Below, in pieces: positions 51,701 to 60,114 of a stretch of 64,000 bases of DNA. The notes under the pieces were generated by a model. It was not told the DNA's origin and did not search any database. It was given only the letters and a program-made list of their open reading frames with translations. How positions within the stretch are numbered: position 1 is the stretch's first letter; each line of letters begins with the position of its first letter. A program made the translations under genes and the position numbers. Where the stretch lies: the NCBI RefSeq assembly GCF_963677065.1, contig NZ_OY781872.1, forward strand, positions 2,289,419-2,353,418. Direction: 5' to 3'. Origin of the DNA: an uncultured Methanoregula sp. (GTDB taxonomy: Archaea; Halobacteriota; Methanomicrobia; Methanomicrobiales; Methanospirillaceae).

Positions 51701-52182
51701 CAGGCGATAACTTTCTTGTCAAGATTGACTGCAAAGGTAGCATCCGGTAAAAAGTTGATGATACCTGCCATCCTCTGTTCCGATTCCTTGAGCCGGTCCT
51801 GGATGTGTTTGCGATCAATGGCATTTTTTATCTTGTGTTCAAGTTCGACGAACTGGGATTTGTGCTCCCCGCCTTTCTGGAGATAAAAATCGGCACCGCT
51901 GTTCAGGGCTTCGATAACAATCTCTTCGCGTCCGCGACCGGTGAAGAGAATGAAGGGGATATCGAAGTTCCGGGAACGGATATATTTTAAAAATTCCAGC
52001 CCGTCTTTACCCGGCATCTGGTAATCGGAAATAATTCCATCGAACGGCTCTGCCTGTATTTTTGCGATTGCTTCTTCAACTGATGAGACCGTGTCCACAT
52101 GGAGATTGCCGGATTGTTCCAGGAAGATCTTGCCAAGGTCCAGCAATGCTGGTTCATCGTCAACATACAGTACCCTGAACAT
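48775..52182 (-). CDS. Receiver - five PAS - histidine kinase
   Basis: A protein of 1135 residues. The receiver (1-125) has VDDEP, a phosphoacceptor in GIISDYQMPGKDG and YLQKGGEH. Five PAS domains follow, each joined by a coiled segment such as AAYEQLAAAEEELRSNYEEL. PAS 2-3 and PAS 4-5 form an A-B-A'-B' pattern from a tandem duplication of about 966 bp. The kinase has SSITRHDILNQ (H-box), NLFENAIMHGK (N), EDDGSGIEYP (G1) and HTGLGLFLVREVL (G2). All catalytic motifs are present. The first receiver implies input from another kinase. No membrane segment. Confidence 0.92.
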   Translation of the reverse strand: MFRVLYVDDEPALLDLGKIFLEQSGNLHVDTVSSVEEAIAKIQAEPFDGIISDYQMPGKDGLEFLKYIRSRNFDIPFILFTGRGREEIVIEALNSGADFYLQKGGEHKSQFVELEHKIKNAIDRKHIQDRLKESEQRMAGIINFLPDATFAVNLDKKVIAWNKTLEMMTGVLADAVLGTSGYAQPRTHDKDRKPPLVDLVLNMEKELEKKYPSVQREGDKIISETFMPGLYGGKGAYVWRVASPLYDTRGNMIGAIEALRDITQRKESEDKLRRMNEDLHAAYEQLAAAEEELRSNYEELASSERELQRVKERYQSVVEDQTELICRFSPDGRLTFVNDAYCRYFGLSRAACLEEQHHVDIPREERALMRKHFQLLSKEDPSGSIEHRIIMPSGKVRWQRWNDRAIFDPSGTLIEYQSVGRDITRQKEAEEKLQRTHEDLYVAYEQLTATEEELRANYEELSKNQQELYRSEERYRNIIEDQTEFICRFTPDGTITFANDAYCQYFRKQKNRLVGSKFSPAIPSEDRDKVNDHFSRISPENPVGTITHSILMPDGNVRWQKWSDRAIFDTEGRIIEYQSVGRDITAEKESTDLLRRMNDDLHAAYEQLAAAEEELRSNYEELAGSERELQRVKERYQSVVEDQTELICRFSPDRKLTFVNDAYCRYFGLSRAACLEEQHHVDIPREERALVRMHIQSLSKEDPSGSIEHRIIMPSGKVRWQHWNDRAIFDPDGILIEYQSVGRDITRQKEAEDELQHTHENLYAAYEQLAAAEEELRSNYEELSKNQQELYRSEERYRNIIEDQTEFICRFTPDGTITFVNDAYCRYFERSRDKLVGHKFTPVIPAEDKKEVKNHFRIVTPEYPVRIIEHRIVMPGGEIRWQQWSDRAIFDAQGRVMEYQSVGRDITDRKRMEWALHESNQKLNLLSSITRHDILNQLTALQGYHLLLKDTLPGGDQQRWIEGAIKAGETIQSQIQFTQQYQDIGLQKPRWQNVFVCANAVAKDHGFTQVSVDHALADVEIFADPLLKTVFFNLFENAIMHGKKVKTIRVTGDSTPSVMRIIIEDDGSGIEYPFKEKIFQKGFGNHTGLGLFLVREVLSITGLTIREVGEPGKGARFEILVPPDMSRMITNSCAL

Positions 52183-52294
52183 ATTTCACACCTGGGGGAA
52201 CAAGCCGTAATTAATTGATATCGCTATCAAGGTTGATCGGGATCGATCTTATACCATTTCATTTGAAATTAAAAAAAAATAAAAATCATCAGAA

Positions 52295-52537
52295 TTATTC
52301 TTTTGGAAGAGCGCCAAGGATCATTTCCTTGACTCCCGGGGGAAGGTTGAAGCTCTCAAGGAGTGTTGGAAGAATACTTATGAGCGCCTTCTGACCCTGC
52401 GGGCTTGAGGCAAAGGTTTTCAGCAGGTTTATTCCATCGGGGGATGCAAGGAACTGTTTTGCAGTCTCCTGCCCTTCGGGGGTTGCAAGATAACTGCTAA
52501 TTGCTCCCCCCATTCCGCCTAAGTTTCCGAAATTCAT
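52295..52537 (-). CDS. Small conserved-looking protein, 80 aa
   Basis: A glycine-rich start (MNFGNLGGMGGAISSYLATP) is followed by repeated helix-turn units (EGQETAKQFLASPDGINLLK and QGQKALISILPTLLES). The repeated pattern of the type S-P-x-G/Q-x-x-A/L looks like a small structural or chaperone-like protein. No known function. Confidence 0.6.
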   Translation of the reverse strand: MNFGNLGGMGGAISSYLATPEGQETAKQFLASPDGINLLKTFASSPQGQKALISILPTLLESFNLPPGVKEMILGALPKE

Positions 52538-52647
52538 TCTCTTTCACCTTGTTTGGTATCTCTAGTACTAGGCAGTCTTTTTAAATAAAGGATGGTGTAT
52601 GCCGTTCTCCTGAAAAAAATGTGAAATCTCCAATTGATCCCGGAAAA

Positions 52648-53418
52648 TCATGCGATTCCCGTGAGAACATCCACTGCGGCCGATACTTCGTGGCCGGAAA
52701 ATTCTATACGGTAATTTCCTTTCTGCCGCACCATGAATTCCTGGGATGTCACGTCGCTGTAATCTTTTCCGAACCCTTCCTGTTCAACAAGGTGATCATC
52801 ACCCGCGTCATAAACTTTCACTTCAAACCAGGCATTCGGGCTGGTTACGGTAGTATTGACCATGTGTTCCTGGTGGGTTCCGATCCCGACCAGGATATGG
52901 CGGCTTATATTCACCGGCATCAGGCTGAACTTGATATACAGGGGGGGCGTTGTCAGGTTCTGGGTGAAGGTTGCTTTCTCCCCATAGGAAAAATTTTTAC
53001 TTATGGAATAAACCCGTACATAATCGCTGCCGAACCGTTCGCTGCTGACAATTTTTGTTGTCGGCGTGGTGACCGGGATCGGGCTCTCTTCTGGGTCAAG
53101 GGATGTAACAATCACATAACTGGTTGGGGTAACTGAAACGTTCGGGCCTTGGGTCGCGGATGAGGATTTGGCTGGCATTGTAACGAACATTCCTGAGAGA
53201 ATCACCGCCGCTGCAAGCATACAGACAGCAATGATCCCGACAAGAACAAGGACGATGGTTTTATTTGCCCCGGGTTTTCCCTCAGGAACCGGCGGAAGCG
53301 CAGCCTGAGGTTCGACTTTCGGGGCAGGTACTGCGGGTTCATCAACAGGTGTACCACATTCGGTACAAAATTTGTTGCCCGGAGTGATCTCCGTGCCGCA
53401 GTCTGGACAAAATGGCAT
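52648..53418 (-). CDS. Zinc-ribbon membrane protein with ectodomain, 256 aa
   Basis: An N-terminal zinc ribbon (FCPDCGTEITPGNKFCTECG), a proline-rich linker, a membrane helix (IVLVLVGIIAVCMLAAAVIL) and a beta-rich outside domain (FTQNLTTPPLYIKFSLMPVN and on). The order places the ribbon in the cytoplasm and the beta domain outside. Proteins of this build are common in methanogens; role unknown. Confidence 0.75.
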   Translation of the reverse strand: MPFCPDCGTEITPGNKFCTECGTPVDEPAVPAPKVEPQAALPPVPEGKPGANKTIVLVLVGIIAVCMLAAAVILSGMFVTMPAKSSSATQGPNVSVTPTSYVIVTSLDPEESPIPVTTPTTKIVSSERFGSDYVRVYSISKNFSYGEKATFTQNLTTPPLYIKFSLMPVNISRHILVGIGTHQEHMVNTTVTSPNAWFEVKVYDAGDDHLVEQEGFGKDYSDVTSQEFMVRQKGNYRIEFSGHEVSAAVDVLTGIA

Positions 53419-53579
53419 ATGATAATGAGGTAGGAACCGGCAGTTTTTCTTCTTTTTGATTGTCTGTTCTTTTCGAGCCGCATCCCGTCATTAATGCTGG
53501 AATCTGAAAAAAATGCCTGCTGCAGAGATATCCGGGCAGAATCCCGGAGGAAAATAAAAAAAAAGGAATTATTAATTGT

Positions 53580-54923
53580 TCACTCTTCCCGGAGCATCCG
53601 ATCGATGGCATGTGCTGCGCTTTTGGCAGCGCCCATCGCAAGAATGACTGTTGCTGCACCGGTTGCAACATCGCCGCCGGCATACACGTTCCTAATAGAT
53701 GTCCGGTAATTCTCATCCACAATGACATTTCCACGTTTGCCGCGCTTGAGTTCGGGGAGTTCGCTGATGAGAAGCGGGTTTGGACCCTGGCCGATTGCGG
53801 CAATAAAGACATCCGCGTCCAGGACAAACTCCGATCCCGCGGCAGGGGCCGGCTCCGGTCTTCCGGAACTGTCGAGCGCGCACATCTCCATCTTGGTGCA
53901 TTCCACGCCGGTCATGACCTGGTCGCCAAGAATCCGGACCGGGTTTGCACACATGACAAACTCGATGCCCTCCTCTTTGGCCCGGGCAATTTCAGCTTCT
54001 CTTGCCGGAAGATCCTCTTCCCGGCGCCGGTATACAAGAGTAACTTTGCCCCCAAGCCTGCGGGCTACACGTGCTGCATCCATAGCAACATTGCCGCCGC
54101 CGGCAACAACTACCCGGCTGCCTTTTTTCACCGGAGTATCAAATACCGGGAACCGGTCGGCATGCATAAGATTGACCCGGGTCAGGAATTCGTTGGCGGA
54201 ATAAACCCCGGGCAGGTTCTCTCCCGGAATGCCCATGAAATACGGGAGACCGGCACCGGTTCCCAGGAATACGGCATCATAACTTAAGAGTTCCCGGAGG
54301 GTTACGCTTCTTCCAACCAGGTGGTTGAGCCTGAGATCAACCCCAAGCGAGAGGACTGCATCGATCTCTGCTTTCACGATCTCTTTGGGGAGCCGGAAGG
54401 CTGGAATACCGTACATCAGGACCCCGCCGGCCGCATGCAGGGATTCAAAGAGCGTGACACGATATCCCATGCGGGCGAGTTCGGCAGAAGCCGTGAGACC
54501 TGCCGGGCCGGCACCGACCACGGCAACGCGGTGGGTTTTGGAAGATTTTTTCTGGGGCAGGATCATCCCGTTGGCCCGTTCCCAGTCTGCTACAAAGCGT
54601 TCCAGGGAGCCGATGTGGATGGGTTTTTCCTTGTTCTTGAGAATGCAGACTCCCTCGCACTGGACTTCCTGGGGGCAGACCCGGCCGCAGATTGCGGGAA
54701 GCATGTTCTGTTCCTTGATGATAGCGGCAGCTTTCCTGAAATCACCGGCTGCCACTTCCCGGATAAAGGCCGGTATATCGATACTTACCGGGCACCCGCT
54801 GACGCAGAGCGGTTTTTTACACTGGAGACAGCGGTCAGCCTCGATCATTGCTTCCTCCGGAGAAAATCCCCGGTCCACTTCTGCAAAATCATGGAGGCGC
54901 TGGTCTATCGGGCGGTCAAGCAT
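53580..54923 (-). CDS. NfnB/SudA-like NADPH-binding flavoprotein (glutamate synthase small-chain family)
   Basis: A protein of 447 residues from ATG 54923; a frame from 54959 is longer than needed. The N-terminal cysteines CLQCKKPLCVSGCP and CGRVCPQEVQCEGVC bind two [4Fe-4S] clusters. FAD-binding: VAVVGAGPAGLTASAELARM. NAD(P)-binding: VVVAGGGNVAMDAARVARRL. Paired with the gene upstream, it forms an NfnAB or sulfide-dehydrogenase-like complex that exchanges electrons between NAD(P)H and ferredoxin. Overlaps its partner by eight bases. Confidence 0.88.
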   Translation of the reverse strand: MLDRPIDQRLHDFAEVDRGFSPEEAMIEADRCLQCKKPLCVSGCPVSIDIPAFIREVAAGDFRKAAAIIKEQNMLPAICGRVCPQEVQCEGVCILKNKEKPIHIGSLERFVADWERANGMILPQKKSSKTHRVAVVGAGPAGLTASAELARMGYRVTLFESLHAAGGVLMYGIPAFRLPKEIVKAEIDAVLSLGVDLRLNHLVGRSVTLRELLSYDAVFLGTGAGLPYFMGIPGENLPGVYSANEFLTRVNLMHADRFPVFDTPVKKGSRVVVAGGGNVAMDAARVARRLGGKVTLVYRRREEDLPAREAEIARAKEEGIEFVMCANPVRILGDQVMTGVECTKMEMCALDSSGRPEPAPAAGSEFVLDADVFIAAIGQGPNPLLISELPELKRGKRGNVIVDENYRTSIRNVYAGGDVATGAATVILAMGAAKSAAHAIDRMLREE

Positions 54924-55773
54924 TGTGTTCGCCCCCTTTGCATGCGCAGGTATGTGCATGATAGCGTTCGAGCGATTCCTTCTCTTCCGGCTGGTACATC
55001 CGGACGCGCTGCATCAGGCCGGCAAAATCGACCTTGTGTGCATCAAACTCCGGGCCGTCAACGCAGGCAAATTTTGTCTCCCCGCCAACGGTTACCCGGC
55101 ACGACCCGCACATACCAGTACCATCGACCATGATCGGGTTCAGGCTCACAAATGTCCGGATCCCGGCTGCGCGCGTGGCTTCACAGGTGACTTTCATCAT
55201 GATGGTGGGACCGATGATCCAGACGCAGTCTACATTCTCGCGCGCCATAACCTGCTTCAGGAGATCGGCTGCAAACCCGTGGAAACCTTTGCTCCCGTCA
55301 TCGGTGGAGATAAGGAGTTCATCGCAGGCCTCGTTCATCTCGTCTTCAAGGATGAGAAGGTTAGCGTTCCGGGCGCCGACAATCCCGATGACCCGGTTAC
55401 CGGCAGCTCGTGCAGCACGGGCAATAATAGGGAGGTTCGCGGTTCCTACTCCGCCACCGACAACAACACAGGTGCCGTATTTTTTGATCTCGCTTGCTCT
55501 TCCAAGGGGCCCTGCAATATCCTGGATCGAATCCCCGGCAGACAGTGCCGCAAGGTGGGTGGTTGTCTTGCCGACAGCCATAAAGATCACCCGGAACGAA
55601 TCGCCGTCAACAGCGGATATGGTGAGGGGGATGCGTTCTCCTTTTTCGTCTATCCGGAAAATTACAAACTGCCCCGCGGCTGCATGATGTGCAACGTGGG
55701 GGGCATTCACCCACATCTGGTAGACCTTATCGGCAATCTGCTCTGTTTTTTCTATGCGAAACAACCGTGTCAC
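54916..55773 (-). CDS. NfnA/SudB-like ferredoxin-NADP reductase subunit
   Basis: A protein of 285 residues from GTG 55773; a TTG at 55764 with GGAGTGA six bases upstream is an equal or better start. The FAD domain (IPLTISAVDGDSFRVIFMAV), NAD-binding (CVVVGGGVGTANLPIIARAA) and the [2Fe-2S] site near the end (GTGMCGSCRVTVGGETKFAC) match the small subunit of NfnAB and of dihydroorotate-dehydrogenase-type electron-transfer proteins. Its gene leads the pair. The physiological direction of electron flow in this organism is unknown. Confidence 0.88.
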   Translation of the reverse strand: MTRLFRIEKTEQIADKVYQMWVNAPHVAHHAAAGQFVIFRIDEKGERIPLTISAVDGDSFRVIFMAVGKTTTHLAALSAGDSIQDIAGPLGRASEIKKYGTCVVVGGGVGTANLPIIARAARAAGNRVIGIVGARNANLLILEDEMNEACDELLISTDDGSKGFHGFAADLLKQVMARENVDCVWIIGPTIMMKVTCEATRAAGIRTFVSLNPIMVDGTGMCGSCRVTVGGETKFACVDGPEFDAHKVDFAGLMQRVRMYQPEEKESLERYHAHTCACKGGEHNA

Positions 55774-55823
55774 TCCTCTTGCTAATAATCCCGCGATAAA
55801 CGCACGTGTCCTACTATTTTGGT

Positions 55824-57455
55824 TTACAATCTCTTTATCTTACGCACCCGGACTGCAATCCCGCGCTTTGACCGGCACATGTCTTCCGAGGATATTGCAG
55901 CTTTTCCGGTTGCAACGGCACGCTTTCCGACAACAAGCACTTCATCCCCATCCCGGATTCCGGGATCCGCGGAAGAAACCCCGGGTATGAGGACATCCCC
56001 TTCAGGAACAAAATCATCGATATGGATACGGTACCCGGAAGGTATCATGTTCCACCCGTCAAGAGTGGGCCGGAGCATGCCTGTAGATGTATCGATAGAG
56101 AAGATCTGCACATTGTTCCTGCTGTAAAAGATCTCGGGGAAGTGACCCCGCAGGACTGTACCTTTCGTATCCACGTCGCAACCGAACTGGTATGACATCA
56201 TGCCATGAAGCCGGTCGTCTTTTATTCGTCTCTCGCCGGCAAGTGCTGCATCAAGCCGGTTCAGCGCACCCGGGCTTAGTGGATTTTCTTCGCAGGAGCA
56301 TTCGAGGTTAATTCCGCAGGCTTCGGCAGCCATCCGGGCTACCTTGAGCGCGCCCCCCTCAAGATGCGCAATAATCCGCCGGTACGGGTTCTTCCGGAAG
56401 TACTGTTCCAGGACTCCTGCAATGAATGCGCACTCCTCGGCATCCCAGTACCCGGTCACCGGAACATCGTAATGACCGGCCGGATATACCGTCTCAAGTT
56501 CCCGGGGAACAAGACCCAGCGGGGATGTGACAATCAGCTCGTGCGCCCGCCCGGCGATCGCCTGCTGGAACTTGCGGTGGCTCTGGGAGAGTGAATAGGG
56601 TTTCTTTGCAGAACAGGGAATGAGGACGGCAACATCCGTTTTTGGCGGGATATACCGGGTGACTACCCGGTCTGCAAACCTGCGCACTTCAGCACGCTGC
56701 ATTGATTCGCCGGAGTTCGCCCGCATAATTTTTCCCCGTGCAACCGGCACCTGCCTCTCCATGAAAGCATACCGGTTGTCCAGGTGACGCATGATCGCCA
56801 CCTGCGCAGCATCCATCCGGCAGCGGGACTCGACAAGTTCGCGCAGTTGTCCCTGCTCGATGAAATGCGCAACCAGACTTACCTCATTACGAAGCGATTC
56901 CCGGTTATGCTCTTTAAGATCACCGGCTTTGCAGCCCGGACAGGAGCAGAGGCCAGGACCGAGCGCTTCGCGGGGAAATTCCCCTTCAGGAGTGCAGAAA
57001 ATTCCCTGCGCTGATTTGAGATCAACTGCCCGGAAATCGAAGAGATCGAACCCTGTGTAACAGAGAATGGCAATAGTTGAGGGAAGTGCGGATGCCGGTG
57101 CATACCACGCAGTATCAACGGGTGTTTTTTCCTTGAGATTCACCAGCCAGTCTGCGTACGATCGTGGATTTGCAAACGCGGTATGCCAGTTTGCGACCAT
57201 GACGCAGTCCCCGCTCCGGGAAACATTTTCTTTTTGTGGATGGATCGATACCGGCGGTTCTCCCGTATTCCGGAGATACTCTTCAACAAAGGGGGCCGGT
57301 GCGGAGATCGGGATATTTGTATTGGCCTGATGTGCAAGTGCGGGAAAAAGGGTCTCCGGATCCATCGCCGCAGGAAGCCTGAAGGAACCGGTATCGGTCT
57401 CCAGAATGCCCGTCCGGGCAAGACCGTCGCGTTTCCTGAGATTATACCGGGTCAT
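55824..57455 (-). CDS. arcS: Archaeosine synthase ArcS (TgtA2)
   Basis: A protein of 543 residues. The ArcS signature [17 protein letters not shown] is present, with a degenerate TGT-like N-terminal half and [10 protein letters not shown] cysteines. A C-terminal PUA domain ([20 protein letters not shown], then [18 protein letters not shown]) binds tRNA. It converts preQ0 in tRNA to archaeosine at position 15, using an amine donor. Its start overlaps the arcTGT stop by 14 bases, so they are made together. Confidence 0.93.
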   Translation of the reverse strand: MTRYNLRKRDGLARTGILETDTGSFRLPAAMDPETLFPALAHQANTNIPISAPAPFVEEYLRNTGEPPVSIHPQKENVSRSGDCVMVANWHTAFANPRSYADWLVNLKEKTPVDTAWYAPASALPSTIAILCYTGFDLFDFRAVDLKSAQGIFCTPEGEFPREALGPGLCSCPGCKAGDLKEHNRESLRNEVSLVAHFIEQGQLRELVESRCRMDAAQVAIMRHLDNRYAFMERQVPVARGKIMRANSGESMQRAEVRRFADRVVTRYIPPKTDVAVLIPCSAKKPYSLSQSHRKFQQAIAGRAHELIVTSPLGLVPRELETVYPAGHYDVPVTGYWDAEECAFIAGVLEQYFRKNPYRRIIAHLEGGALKVARMAAEACGINLECSCEENPLSPGALNRLDAALAGERRIKDDRLHGMMSYQFGCDVDTKGTVLRGHFPEIFYSRNNVQIFSIDTSTGMLRPTLDGWNMIPSGYRIHIDDFVPEGDVLIPGVSSADPGIRDGDEVLVVGKRAVATGKAAISSEDMCRSKRGIAVRVRKIKRL

Positions 57456-58896
57456 GCCTCACCTCGATCCCGCCCAGTTCCTGCCGTACGAGTGGCTCCC
57501 AACGTGCATTGCATGATAATGTGAACCTGCTCTCAGGATGGGTATCCATGAGCCTGCGGACGCCCCTGAGTCCCTGCCGGACCATTGCTTCGTCCCATTC
57601 AGGGATCTCTGAGGGGCCGATCGGGAAGGTCTCCTTGAGTTCTTTGGGATAGGGGCCAAAGGGAGGCTTGAAGAAGAGCGTATCTTCAAATTCGTCCCGT
57701 TCTCCGCCATCAAAAGCAATGAGAACATTCTTTTTGAGTACCAGCCGGGAGAGCATCTCCTGGTATCGGACAACTTCCGTGCGGGTACAACTCTCGTTCC
57801 CCCGGTAGAAGAACCGGCGTTTGGTGGCCCGGTCATGGCATGCCAGAGCCGGGGCATGGGTGAGCAGTTCGCGGTACCCGGACAGGAGCTGCGGGTGGCC
57901 ACGGCAGCGCTCATCCACCAGTTCCCAGAGAGTCCCGTCAGATATGGCCTGGCGTATCCTTGAAATCTCAGCAAGGGTGACATGGAGATTATGGAGGGCA
58001 AGAAGCCTCTCCCGGTCCGGTGCCTTGTTGAGTTCCTCTGCGGTATGGGACCGGCAGACTGCACAGGCACAGGGAAGATCGATAAGCTCTCCGATCCGGT
58101 AACTTCCGTGCGTTGTGAGATACCTGCCGTCCTTGGCATAGAGTGCATATGCTGCAGAGTCGAAGAGATCGCAGCCCATAGCCGTTGCAAGAGCAAACAT
58201 CGAAGGGTGGCCTGCACCAAAAAGATGGATACAGGCAGAAGGCGAGAGGGTCCGCTTTGCTGCCATCACCACTTTTACCAGATCGCGGTACCGGTACGAT
58301 TCCATGAGCGGTACGACAGCCCCAACCGGGCAAAACGTAAACCCGAGATCGGTTACGTCGCGGCCGGCACGTTCGCGGAGATCTTCAAATATGCCTCCCT
58401 GGACCGGGCCGGCAATTGGTGCATCGGGACCAAAGACCTCTTTTGCCTCGGCCAGGCGCTGCATGGTTATGGAAAGTTCCTGTTCGGTTGTGGTTCGGTC
58501 GGAAGAGGGATGGGTCGGGATATCCAGCGGGACCCAGATATCGCTCCCGATATCGCGCTGGAACGAGAGAGTCTCGGTGTTGGTGATCGAGACCTGCCCG
58601 TAGACCGAGAGCTGGAATGAACCGGAATCGGTCATGATGACACCGTTGAAATCCAGCACTTTGTGGAGGCCTTCAGCAAGGACCCGTTCGCGATATTGCT
58701 TGCTCTGGGAGAAGATGTAGGCGTTGGTGATGATCGCTTCAACACCCATGGCCCGCATCTCTTTTGGCGTTACCAGCTGGAGATGGGGATTGATAACCGG
58801 GAGGAGTGCGGGCGTCCTGACGGTCTTTTTCCCGACTGTCAGCTTGCCGCTGCGTCCCGCAATATCGCTGTACAGACTTTCGAATGCTATTGCCAT
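57442..58896 (-). CDS. tgtA: Archaeosine tRNA-guanine transglycosylase (arcTGT)
   Basis: A protein of 484 residues. The TGT barrel has the family motifs [36 protein letters not shown] and the zinc site [10 protein letters not shown]. Aspartates for base exchange lie in the TDSGSF region. It is shorter than full-length arcTGT because the PUA domain is not attached; that domain is carried by ArcS here, so the two together cover a complete archaeosine path for tRNA G15. It heads the pair. Confidence 0.94.
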   Translation of the reverse strand: MAIAFESLYSDIAGRSGKLTVGKKTVRTPALLPVINPHLQLVTPKEMRAMGVEAIITNAYIFSQSKQYRERVLAEGLHKVLDFNGVIMTDSGSFQLSVYGQVSITNTETLSFQRDIGSDIWVPLDIPTHPSSDRTTTEQELSITMQRLAEAKEVFGPDAPIAGPVQGGIFEDLRERAGRDVTDLGFTFCPVGAVVPLMESYRYRDLVKVVMAAKRTLSPSACIHLFGAGHPSMFALATAMGCDLFDSAAYALYAKDGRYLTTHGSYRIGELIDLPCACAVCRSHTAEELNKAPDRERLLALHNLHVTLAEISRIRQAISDGTLWELVDERCRGHPQLLSGYRELLTHAPALACHDRATKRRFFYRGNESCTRTEVVRYQEMLSRLVLKKNVLIAFDGGERDEFEDTLFFKPPFGPYPKELKETFPIGPSEIPEWDEAMVRQGLRGVRRLMDTHPESRFTLSCNARWEPLVRQELGGIEVRHDPV

Positions 58897-58934
58897 GCCG
58901 CACCGTTATGTCTCTATAGTGTGCTGCCTTGGGG

Positions 58935-59513
58935 TTAAACGGTTGCCCCAATCTCTTTTTCGGAAAAGATCTGTCCCTCGAACGTAAGAACTTCCACGTT
59001 GGGATATCTCCAGCAGTGACCGGGAAGGCCGGCTTTGTGGCAGGTCTGGTCCAGGAAGGTTCCGGCATCCCACCCGTATTCGGTTGCTACCTGGGGAAGA
59101 AGGAGGCCGCTTGTCCCCATGCCCCGGACGATCAGGCCGTGTTTCCCTACCTCAACGTGACGGACGCGGGCATCAGGTTCCCCGGCAATCGGGGCCGGGA
59201 CGGTAAGGATGGTCACTTCAACCGAGATCAGGTCCAGTTCATCCTCCGCTACCGGTGGAAACCGGGGATCTTCGAGTGCTGCGGCTTTTGCGGCATGGAT
59301 AAGTGCCCCACCAAGCGGCATGACCGGATAAGGCAGGCCGATGCACCCCCGGAGCTGGCCTCGTTTGCTGATGGTTACAAAAACCCCGCGTTTCTCCCGG
59401 AAGACTTCTGTCAGGGAGAGGGCGGGCCTGGATTTTTTTGCACAGGCATTCTCGATAGTTCCCCGCGCGAGACACAGCGCCAGGGAGCCTTCTTCAGCAG
59501 TGAGCAGTTGCAT
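58935..59513 (-). CDS. AMMECR1-domain protein
   Basis: A protein of 192 residues. The family core RGCIGLPYPVMPLGGALIHA, followed by AALEDPRFPPVAEDELDLIS and a closing GWDAGTFLDQTCHKAGLPG, is clear. The function of AMMECR1 proteins is not firmly known; a link to RNA or signalling is suspected. Single gene, read away from rnpB. Confidence 0.9.
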   Translation of the reverse strand: MQLLTAEEGSLALCLARGTIENACAKKSRPALSLTEVFREKRGVFVTISKRGQLRGCIGLPYPVMPLGGALIHAAKAAALEDPRFPPVAEDELDLISVEVTILTVPAPIAGEPDARVRHVEVGKHGLIVRGMGTSGLLLPQVATEYGWDAGTFLDQTCHKAGLPGHCWRYPNVEVLTFEGQIFSEKEIGATV

Positions 59514-59633
59514 ATCTCAAATCCCTTACCTTTGTGACTGACTATAGCGCATCATGGTTAACAATCTATCGAACTCCCGATACGTGCAGCCATCGGGCGC
59601 TGTGCTTATCTGGTTTACCTTCCCATAGATAGT

Positions 59634-59973
59634 GGAGAGGGAGAGAGCGGCCGACGGTGACTTTAATGTTGCTGAGGAAAGTCCCCCCACCCACCGGGCA
59701 CGCAGCCGTACGCAAGTACGGGTGGCGAGAGTCACGGCTATGGCACAGAAACGACACGGCCTGTTTTCAGTCATGATGCGGTTGAGCCGGCAACGGCGAG
59801 AAGCACGGTTCCCGTGCAAGTAACCCGCTGAGCGTTAACAGACAGGATACGATGAAACGGCGAATCCCTGCGGGTGCAAGCCAGAACAGGACCATGGAGC
59901 GCTCGGTATCCGTCCGGGTTTGGCGCTAAGCTGAATGCCGCTAAAACAGAAGGAGGCTTACTCCTCCCACTCC
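59634..59973 (+). ncRNA. rnpB: RNase P RNA (archaeal type A)
   Basis: The universal CR-I motif GAGGAAAGTCC (59674-59684) and CR-V ACAGAAGGAGGCTTA (59946-59960) are both present. GGAGAGGGAG (59634-59643) can pair with CTCCCACTCC (59964-59973) as helix P1. The total of about 340 bases is normal for a methanogen. It is the catalytic RNA that trims tRNA 5' ends. An antisense frame across it is a shadow. Confidence 0.95.
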
Positions 59974-60114
59974 TAACTTTTCCTATCTGGTTTATCCGGT
60001 TGATTTAATTTCTGTGCCTTGTTTATTCCTGCGGTTCCGGCTTGTCATTCAATTGCCAAAACAAAAATTTCAGATAGCAGGAACGGGAATATTGACCTGT
60101 TTTAAGGAATTACC

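Noticed and set aside
59526..59819. A minus-strand frame of 97 codons
   Set aside because: It overlaps rnpB with both conserved RNase P motifs and has no protein signature.
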